DNA from: Flavobacteriales bacterium
Lineage (GTDB): Bacteria; Bacteroidota; Bacteroidia; Flavobacteriales; BACL11
Reading direction: 5' to 3'
Length of the DNA stretch: 11,247 nt
NCBI GenBank assembly: GCA_012960835.1
Contig: DUAL01000245.1
Span: 1 to 11,247 of the forward strand
Within the stretch, counting starts at the first letter, position 1. Each line of letters opens with the position of its first letter. Below are positions 1-6,147 of the stretch, piece after piece. The notes beneath the pieces were generated by a model, which worked only from the letters and a program-made list of their open reading frames with translations, was not told the DNA's origin and made no database searches. Made by a program: the position numbers and the translations under genes.

Positions 1-427
1 GTAATTTTCCTCCTTCTTCATCCAAATCATATACCTTTTTGAACACTACAATAAGGTAAGGGGCAACTTCCAAAAACTCTTTTATGTGGTCGGTTCCTAA
101 ATGTTCTAAATCTTCTTTCCAACTATCAGACATCCTACCATGGTAGTTTTCGTATTCCTCTTTTTCAGCTAATTTTCTGATTTCAGACTTTAGTTTTGTA
201 TTACTTATTACACAAAAAGTCCAGGGTTGTTTATGCGCCCCAGATGGTGCACTTCCAGCTGCTTTTATAATATTTTCAATTACTTCTTTTGGGACTTCCA
301 TATCTGAAAAATCACGAATCGATCTTCTTTTATTTATTTCTTGATAATATTTTTCACTATTTTTTATCAAATCTTCAGAGGAAGATTTAGTTGTAGAGTA
401 AGGAATAAAGGGTTGCTTTTCGTTCAT
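1..427 (-). CDS. Iodotyrosine deiodinase-like nitroreductase-family flavoprotein (3' part missing)
   Basis: This is the N-terminal 142 residues of an FMN-dependent nitroreductase-superfamily enzyme; the reading frame runs off the left edge. Visible are the FMN-binding RRSIRDFS motif (residues 34-41) and a PSGAHKQPW motif (61-69), both in the form found in iodotyrosine deiodinase (IYD). IYD-type enzymes reductively remove halide from halotyrosines. Three lid residues bind the zwitterion of the substrate: Glu, Tyr and Lys, at 157, 161 and 182 in mammalian IYD. Here they match E91, Y95 and K116 with identical spacing (4 and 21). The segment between them (YHGRMSDSW, then a DHIKEFL stretch) also resembles IYD. 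The ATG at 427 lies 7 nt after the stop of the sugar permease, so it is probably the last known gene of that operon. The FMN-binding C-terminal half is not in the window. A generic nitroreductase is the alternative, but the lid argues for the IYD subgroup. The natural substrate is unknown. Confidence 0.85.
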   Translation of the reverse strand, partial: MNEKQPFIPYSTTKSSSEDLIKNSEKYYQEINKRRSIRDFSDMEVPKEVIENIIKAAGSAPSGAHKQPWTFCVISNTKLKSEIRKLAEKEEYENYHGRMSDSWKEDLEHLGTDHIKEFLEVAPYLIVVFKKVYDLDEEGGKL

Positions 428-434
428 GATAATA

Positions 435-1736
435 TTAGGCTAAATTTTTTGAAGTTGATTTTGCAAAATAATAGATGTATCCGTAACAAATAAGCAGCAA
501 TAAAAAGGCCATTTTAAATCCTGCTAAGTCCGTACAAAAACCATACAGTGGAGGAATGATTGCGCCCCCAACAATCATGGTGCATAATATTCCTGATGCT
601 TGAGGTTTTAAGTCACCTACATCTTTAATGGACAAAGTAAAAATCGTTGGGAACATAATGGAGTTGAATAAACCAACTGCTAGAATGCTCCACATGGAAA
701 TTACTCCAATTGTATTCATAGAGATGATAATTAGTAGAAGGGCTCCAATAGCAAAAAAGGAAAGAACTTTTGATGGTGCAAAAATATTGGTTAAGTAGGC
801 TCCAATGAATCTTCCAATCATGGCCCCACTCCAGTAAAAAGTGACGAATGCGCCTACAATGGCTCTTTTGTCTAATGTTGCCAAATCAGTATTTAAAATA
901 TTGCTTGCAATATTGTTCATCCAAGGCGTGCTTTGTATGATGGAGTGCATATCCATATCGATAAAATAATTCACCAAATAACTACCTATCGCAACCTCAG
1001 CCCCAACATATACCAGAATAGCAAAAGCGCCCATTACTAATACTTTATTTTTGAGCACCTCACGATAACCACTATTGCTTATTGAAGTGATAACTGTAGG
1101 TAATTTTACAAATGCAAAAAGCACTGCCAAAGCAAGAATGGACATTGAAAGCAATACAAATGGTGTTTGTACTGCCACTGCTTCTGCTAAATAGTAAGCG
1201 GTTTTTTCTAATTCGCTTAATAGGTTAATTTCGGATGATGATTTAATGGTATCACCTAACAGAAAGGAGGCTCCAATTGCAGGAGCAATTGCTGTACCTA
1301 AGGAATTGAATGCTTGTGCTAAATTCAGTCGGCTTGATGCTCCTTTAGCATCTCCTAAAACGGCTACAAAAGGATTGGCAGCCACTTGTAAAATAGTCAT
1401 TCCGCCAGCCAAAATAAAATAGGCCATTAAAAAGATAGAAAATGTTCTGAACTCAGCAGCAGGATAAAATAAGAAGCACCCCAAAGTCATGGTAAGTAAG
1501 CCTAAAATGATTCCTTTTTTATACCCAATTTTGGAAAGGATAAATCCTGCCGGAATGGAGAGTAAAAAGTAAGCCATAAAAAAGGCAAACTGTACTAGCC
1601 CAGCCTGAAAATAAGTAAGCGTAAAAATCTCTTTTAATCTGGGGATTAAAAAATCTACTAAAACAGTAATAAAGCCCCACAAAAAGAAGAGTGAAGTGAG
1701 GGCTATAAAAGGGAAAAGGTATTTGTTTTTCGTCAT
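435..1736 (-). CDS. FucP-family sugar:H+ symporter (MFS), likely for a released monosaccharide
   Basis: This is an inner-membrane permease of 433 residues with about 12 hydrophobic segments, the usual size for the FucP/GluP/NagP branch of the major facilitator superfamily. Seen: FFLWGF in TM1, an Asp in the TM1 VDFLIP motif (D28, in the place of the FucP proton-linked Asp46), and the family AANPFVAVLG motif (119-128). The position just before this motif that I align with FucP Glu135 is Gln (Q117), so fucose itself is not assured; relatives carry glucose/galactose or GlcNAc. The ATG at 1736 is chosen over an in-frame TTG at 1745. It lies 1 nt after the GH92 stop codon and avoids an overlap, which suggests translational coupling. 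Lying between a mannosidase and other N-glycan enzymes, it probably imports mannose or GlcNAc from the periplasm. That substrate is inferred, not seen. Confidence 0.88.
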   Translation of the reverse strand: MTKNKYLFPFIALTSLFFLWGFITVLVDFLIPRLKEIFTLTYFQAGLVQFAFFMAYFLLSIPAGFILSKIGYKKGIILGLLTMTLGCFLFYPAAEFRTFSIFLMAYFILAGGMTILQVAANPFVAVLGDAKGASSRLNLAQAFNSLGTAIAPAIGASFLLGDTIKSSSEINLLSELEKTAYYLAEAVAVQTPFVLLSMSILALAVLFAFVKLPTVITSISNSGYREVLKNKVLVMGAFAILVYVGAEVAIGSYLVNYFIDMDMHSIIQSTPWMNNIASNILNTDLATLDKRAIVGAFVTFYWSGAMIGRFIGAYLTNIFAPSKVLSFFAIGALLLIIISMNTIGVISMWSILAVGLFNSIMFPTIFTLSIKDVGDLKPQASGILCTMIVGGAIIPPLYGFCTDLAGFKMAFLLLLICYGYIYYFAKSTSKNLA

Positions 1737-1737
1737 T

Positions 1738-4608
1738 TTATTCAATTATTAATTCATCTATAAAAAGCCAAGTTTTACCGCCAGCACCCAAATGCCAAGC
1801 AGGGCAAATGCCATAATTTTTAGCCTTTACTTTTAGGTATTTTGCTTTTGTATTTTTTAGTTGTAAAGTGTAATCCTGAACAAAACTACCTTCCAATGTG
1901 TCAGAGAAAGTAGTATTCACTATTCCTAAATAAGTAAAGGTTTCCCCATTAATTGAAATAAAATACTCCACTTGTTTAGGATAAAAAATCCAAGAACGGA
2001 TATCTTGCAGACAGCCTAAACCAATACTCTTTATTGCTCTCACTTCTCCTAAATCAATTACTGCTTCCAAATTTTCTCGATAGCCCTGCCAATTTCCTGT
2101 TCGGTAATTTGTTCCTCCTCTTTGGTGATCAATTAAGGTTTTATCGCCAGCAGCAGCATATTGATTAGCATAGTCGCTATGTAGTACAATGCTTTTTTTG
2201 TTGTCAATTTTGTAATAGTTGGCGCTTATGCTTTTACTCCACTTATCATCTTTTATGGTTCTGCATTTTATTTCTGCATCTTCATCAATAAGAATAGGAT
2301 GCTCATATTTAATTTCTTGTTCTCCATTTATAGCATAATAAATATCTCCTCCAATAGCAGAACCTAACTTAATAGTCATCTTTTCAGCAAAAGTTTGACT
2401 TTCGGCTACAAAATAAGGAACAGGAATAATTCTATTTCTTTCAATTTTTGATGGAGGTATTGATCCACTTCCCCAATCAGAAGGCTTACTTCCCATTTCA
2501 AAGACAAGTTTACCTCCTTCCATAATGCTTTGGTGCTCAATAAAGGATTGATTAAACATTTCCCCATTTAAAGTTGCTGCTTGTATGTATATATTTTTAT
2601 CAGATACATTTTTAGTATTTATTACAAATGTATTTCCATTTTCTAAATTGAGTGTTGCTTTTTCAAAAAGTGGTGTTCCGATAGTATAATAATCAAGTCC
2701 TGGAGTTACCGAATAAAAGCCCATTGCACTCAATACATACCAAGCGGACATCTGCCCACAATCCTCATTTCCTGATAATCCATCAGGTAAATTAGTATAT
2801 TGTTCCTGTAAAATCTGATGTACTTTTTCTTGTGTTTTGTAGGGTTTCCCTACATAATTGTACAAATAAGCCATGTGATGACTTGGCTCATTTCCATGCG
2901 CATATTGCCCAATTAGGCCTGTGATATCGGCTTGTTCTCTCCCAGAGGTTTCGGTTGAAGCGATAAACATTTTATCTAAATGTGCTTCATAATTTGAAGG
3001 CCCTCCCATAAGTTCAATATGCCCCCCGATATCTTGTGGAGCAAATAGAGAATACTGCCAAGCATTGGCTTCCGTATAGTTGAAGTTTACTTCTTCAGCC
3101 TTGAAAGGGGAAAACCAAGCATAACTTCTTTTTGCTCGGAAAAACCGGGATGAAGGGTCGTATAAATTCTTATAATTTTGGCCTCTTTTATAAAATTCAG
3201 CAGCCGTTTTTTTTGCTCCTAATTGTTCTGCCATTAATGCAATACACCAATCATCATAGGCATATTCCAAAGTTTTAGAAACAGATTCTGGCTCATCAGA
3301 AGCAGAAATAAATCCGTTTTCTTTAAAGGATTTTAAGCCCAAATCATCTTGCATGGCTGAATGTACCATGGCTTCTAATGCCAAGTCGGCATCAAAATCT
3401 CTTATTCCTTTTGCATAAGCATCTGCAATAACTGGAATAGCATGATAACCAATCATGCAGCCTGTATAATTAGCCGCTAATTCCCAAATAGGCAACTGCC
3501 CACCTTCCTTAAATTGACGCAAGAATGTTCGGATAAATGCAGCCGTTCTTTTTTGTTCAATAAGTGTGAAAAGTGGATGGGTTGCCCTGAAAGTATCCCA
3601 AAGTGAAAAGATGGTATACTGCTCATCATCCGTATGGTGTATTTTTAAATCTGTGCCTAAATAGTTACCATCAACATCTACAAATAAGTTAGGGTTGAGC
3701 AAGGAATGGTAAAGGGCTGTATAAAAGATTTCTTTTTGCGTTTCTGACTTTCCTTCTACTTGAATTTTACTGAGTGCTTTTCCCCAAAGTTGTTGGGCTT
3801 CTATTTTTGTTTGCTGAAAATCCCAATGTGGCATTTCTGCTAGCATATTTGCTTTTGCACCTTCTGTGCTTACGGCAGAAATCCCTACTTTAATAAGGAG
3901 TGGCTTTGTGAGTTTTCTAAATTTAAAGCCCATAACTTCTCCATTTTCATTGCTGACAACTGCTGAAAATGGCTCGGATAATTGAATGTAGAAATGCAAT
4001 TGCTGATTTTCAGCCCAATTGCTTGAATGGCGAAATCCTTGCAAAGTAGTACTGTCAATAATTTCTATTTTGCTATCCAATACTTTATCCCTATGTGCTA
4101 AATCCAAGATGATTTGCGCCTGTTCATTTTTTGGAAAAGTATATTTATGAAAACCTACTCTTGGGCTTGTAGTTAGTTCTGCATTTATGGCATAATCTTT
4201 CAATAAGACTTGGTAAAAACCTGCTGTGGCAGTTTCATTTGTATGGGAAAAATGGGAGGAGTATCCTACTTTTCCATTAGCACCATTGTTTAAAAAGAGT
4301 TCGCCTGTAGTTGGCATAATCAAAATATCTCCATAGTCGGAAACGCCTGTTCCACTAAGGTGGGTATGTGAAAATCCGTAAATAATACTATCTGAATAAT
4401 GGTAGCCACCACAGCCATCCCAACCGTCTAATCGGCTGTCTGGGCTGAGTTGCACCATTCCAAAAGGAGTAGTAGCCCCAGGGTAAGTATGGCCATGTCC
4501 ACCCGTACCAATAAAAGGATTTACATAATTAATTGCAGATTTATTTTCGTTTTTACAGAAGTATAAACAAACTAGAAATAGAAAAAAAAGGATTCTTTTT
4601 AAGGTCAT
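1738..4608 (-). CDS. GH92 alpha-mannosidase with C-terminal CHB_HEX-like and discoidin-like modules
   Basis: This is an exo-acting, calcium-dependent alpha-mannosidase family protein of 956 residues, larger than a minimal GH92 (about 750) because of extra C-terminal modules. GH92 signatures run in order: NPFIGTGGHGHTYPG (30-44), GFSHTHLSGTG (78-88), LWDTFRATHPL (336-346), EANAWQY (513-519, E513 in the place of the general acid), HGNEPSHH (571-578) and GNEDCGQMSAWY (613-624, D616 in the place of the general base). Residues about 728-802 look like a CHB_HEX_C/Ig-like domain, and 805-956 like an F5/8 type C (discoidin) module homologous to the GH20 tail nearby. The ATG at 4608 gives a sensible signal peptide (two basic residues, then ILFFLFLVCLYFC). 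An in-frame ATG at 4647 would add 13 residues in front of that signal and is less likely. C18 could be lipidated, but Phe at -1 is atypical, so Sec-secreted versus lipoprotein is open. Linkage specificity cannot be fixed from sequence alone. Confidence 0.93.
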   Translation of the reverse strand: MTLKRILFFLFLVCLYFCKNENKSAINYVNPFIGTGGHGHTYPGATTPFGMVQLSPDSRLDGWDGCGGYHYSDSIIYGFSHTHLSGTGVSDYGDILIMPTTGELFLNNGANGKVGYSSHFSHTNETATAGFYQVLLKDYAINAELTTSPRVGFHKYTFPKNEQAQIILDLAHRDKVLDSKIEIIDSTTLQGFRHSSNWAENQQLHFYIQLSEPFSAVVSNENGEVMGFKFRKLTKPLLIKVGISAVSTEGAKANMLAEMPHWDFQQTKIEAQQLWGKALSKIQVEGKSETQKEIFYTALYHSLLNPNLFVDVDGNYLGTDLKIHHTDDEQYTIFSLWDTFRATHPLFTLIEQKRTAAFIRTFLRQFKEGGQLPIWELAANYTGCMIGYHAIPVIADAYAKGIRDFDADLALEAMVHSAMQDDLGLKSFKENGFISASDEPESVSKTLEYAYDDWCIALMAEQLGAKKTAAEFYKRGQNYKNLYDPSSRFFRAKRSYAWFSPFKAEEVNFNYTEANAWQYSLFAPQDIGGHIELMGGPSNYEAHLDKMFIASTETSGREQADITGLIGQYAHGNEPSHHMAYLYNYVGKPYKTQEKVHQILQEQYTNLPDGLSGNEDCGQMSAWYVLSAMGFYSVTPGLDYYTIGTPLFEKATLNLENGNTFVINTKNVSDKNIYIQAATLNGEMFNQSFIEHQSIMEGGKLVFEMGSKPSDWGSGSIPPSKIERNRIIPVPYFVAESQTFAEKMTIKLGSAIGGDIYYAINGEQEIKYEHPILIDEDAEIKCRTIKDDKWSKSISANYYKIDNKKSIVLHSDYANQYAAAGDKTLIDHQRGGTNYRTGNWQGYRENLEAVIDLGEVRAIKSIGLGCLQDIRSWIFYPKQVEYFISINGETFTYLGIVNTTFSDTLEGSFVQDYTLQLKNTKAKYLKVKAKNYGICPAWHLGAGGKTWLFIDELIIE
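1741..2196 (-). other. C-terminal F5/8 type C-like module of the GH92 enzyme
   Basis: This is the last 152 codons of the GH92 gene. The pattern is NWQGY, then VIDLGE, SWIFYP, an NGETF turn, KAKYLKVKA, and a final WLFIDELIIE. It matches the GH20 C-terminus in the same order and spacing (YYQGF, VIDLGE, SWIVLP, DGKNF, KARYVKVKA, WIFVDEVIIE). Such modules are beta-sandwiches that usually bind galactose, GlcNAc or other glycans. Binding here is inferred. Confidence 0.7.
1742..1772 (-). repeat. 31-nt direct repeat, copy A (3' end of GH92)
   Basis: This segment, read on the same strand as its partner at 6152-6182, differs at 3 of 31 positions. It encodes the last residues of GH92. The similarity decays quickly upstream in each gene, so the copy is short. 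It may reflect codon-level conservation of the shared WIFVDEVIIE-type ending or past recombination between the modules. Confidence 0.6.
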
Positions 4609-4670
4609 GAAGTTATTTTTAAAGCGTAAAAATAAAGAAAATATCATCAGAATAGTGTTATATTTGAAGG
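4609..4670. promoter_or_regulatory. Divergent GH92/nnr intergenic region with weak promoter-like boxes
   Basis: This 62-bp AT-rich gap is the longest gene-free stretch in the window and must hold any local promoters for GH92 (leftward) and nnr (rightward). On the plus strand, TATATTTG at 4659-4666 fits the Bacteroidota -7 consensus TAnnTTTG. It lies only 4 bp before the nnr ATG, so a transcript from it would be almost leaderless. On the minus strand, TATTTTTA at 4634-4627 is one mismatch from that consensus and would start just upstream of the GH92 ATG at 4608. No clear -33 TTTG/TTG element is visible for either. I see no operator palindrome. Confidence 0.3.
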
Positions 4671-6143
4671 ATGAAAATTTTAAATGCTACTGAACTAAAA
4701 GAATGGGATGATTTTACTATAAGTAATGAGCCTATTTCATCTTTGGGTTTGATGGAGCGTGCGGCCACTTATTGTTTTCAAGAAATATTGAAAATACATG
4801 AGGGAAACACTCCTTTTCATATTGTAGTAGGCAAGGGGAATAATGGGGGTGACGGACTAGTAATTGCTCGTAAATTAGTTGAAGCAAACTATAGGGTAAG
4901 AGTAAGTATCCTAAATTTTTCGGATACAGTATCAGCAGATTTTAGTACAAATAAAGCGAGATTACCCTCAAATATCCTGCATCTAATTCATGCTTCTGCT
5001 GATTTTCAATTGCATAAACAGGAAGTAATTATCGACTGTATTTTTGGCTATGGATTAAGCAGAAAAGTGGAGGGGGAGTTTGCAAAGATTATTAATCGGA
5101 TTAATTCAGCACAAGCCCAAGTGATTAGTATTGATATGCCTTCTGGACTTTTCACAAATGACAATAGCGAAAATGATGGAACCATAATAAAAGCACAGTA
5201 TACACTTACTTTTCAATGCATGAAATTAGCTTTATTACAAGCCTCTTATTATGCTTGTTACGGTAAGGTTATTGTAATTGACATAGAATTAAGCCCTCAA
5301 TTTTCATTGCAAACAGACAGGTGTCAATGCTACATTACTGCAAAGGATTTACCTCAAATAAAGGAGCGAGATAAATTCGCTCATAAAGGAAAATTTGGTC
5401 ATGCATTATTAGTAGGAGGAGGAGCAAAGATGAGGGGAGCACTGATATTAGCAGCCAAATCCGCATTGCGTTCAGGCGCAGGGAAAGTAAGCGTTACGCT
5501 TCCAGAGCAATGGGTAAAAGACCTAAATATTGAATTGCCAGAGGCAATGCTAGCACATCAACCAATTACCAATTTATCCCCTTATACGGCAATAGGTATT
5601 GGCCCAGGATTAGGAACTAATAATGATGCTGTTAATAATTTGGAAAAATTATTACGATTAAGAAAACAAACCCCATTACTCATTGATGCAGATGCCCTGA
5701 ATATATTAAGCAATCATTCACAATGGTTAACATTTTGCAGCAAAGCAGTGCTGACTCCACACATTGGAGAATTTAAACGTTTATGTGGTGATTTTACTTC
5801 TGATGAAGAGAAATTGGATAAGCAAGTACAATTTGCAAAAGAGCATGATGTATTTCTGGTTTTGAAAGGGGCGCATACTTCTATTGCTACTCCTGATGGG
5901 AAATTATTTTTTAACTCAACAGGAAATACAGGACTTTCTACTGCTGGTTCAGGAGATGTGTTGAGTGGCATTATTGTATCCTTTTTAGGACAAGGATACC
6001 CTCCGGAAGAATCCTGTATTTTAGGGGTGTATTTGCATGGCCTGTCGGCTGACTTAGCATTAGAAACCGAAAGCGCATCTTCCTTTATTGCTTCTGATTG
6101 TATCGCCTATTTAGGTAAAGCATTTAAAGCAATAGGGGCTTAA
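4671..6143 (+). CDS. nnr: Bifunctional NAD(P)HX epimerase / ADP(or ATP)-dependent NAD(P)HX dehydratase
   Basis: This cytoplasmic metabolite-repair enzyme has 490 residues, the normal length for the fused form. The N-terminal YjeF_N half (about 1-220) epimerises R- and S-NAD(P)HX and shows LMERAA (27-32), GKGNNGGDG (54-62), IDCIFGYGL (121-129) and DMPSG (155-159). The C-terminal ribokinase-like half (about 225-490) dehydrates S-NAD(P)HX with a nucleotide phosphate donor. It shows AHKGKFGHALLVGG (237-250), GPGLG (311-315), DADALN (339-344), TPHIGEF (362-368), LVLKGAHT (396-403) and TAGSGDVLSG (424-433). The ATG at 4671 matches the usual family start just before the Glu-Leu-rich first helix. It is the only plus-strand gene, divergent from GH92 and converging on GH20 with a 4-nt gap. 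It has no obvious link to glycan breakdown and looks like a housekeeping gene lodged between two catabolic runs. No key motif is missing. Confidence 0.96.
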   Translation: MKILNATELKEWDDFTISNEPISSLGLMERAATYCFQEILKIHEGNTPFHIVVGKGNNGGDGLVIARKLVEANYRVRVSILNFSDTVSADFSTNKARLPSNILHLIHASADFQLHKQEVIIDCIFGYGLSRKVEGEFAKIINRINSAQAQVISIDMPSGLFTNDNSENDGTIIKAQYTLTFQCMKLALLQASYYACYGKVIVIDIELSPQFSLQTDRCQCYITAKDLPQIKERDKFAHKGKFGHALLVGGGAKMRGALILAAKSALRSGAGKVSVTLPEQWVKDLNIELPEAMLAHQPITNLSPYTAIGIGPGLGTNNDAVNNLEKLLRLRKQTPLLIDADALNILSNHSQWLTFCSKAVLTPHIGEFKRLCGDFTSDEEKLDKQVQFAKEHDVFLVLKGAHTSIATPDGKLFFNSTGNTGLSTAGSGDVLSGIIVSFLGQGYPPEESCILGVYLHGLSADLALETESASSFIASDCIAYLGKAFKAIGA

Positions 6144-6147
6144 TTTT

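Noticed and set aside
1737..1745. TTG at 1745 as the permease start
   Set aside because: It would overlap the GH92 stop by 8 nt and use a rare start. The ATG at 1736 directly after the stop gives the same membrane protein.
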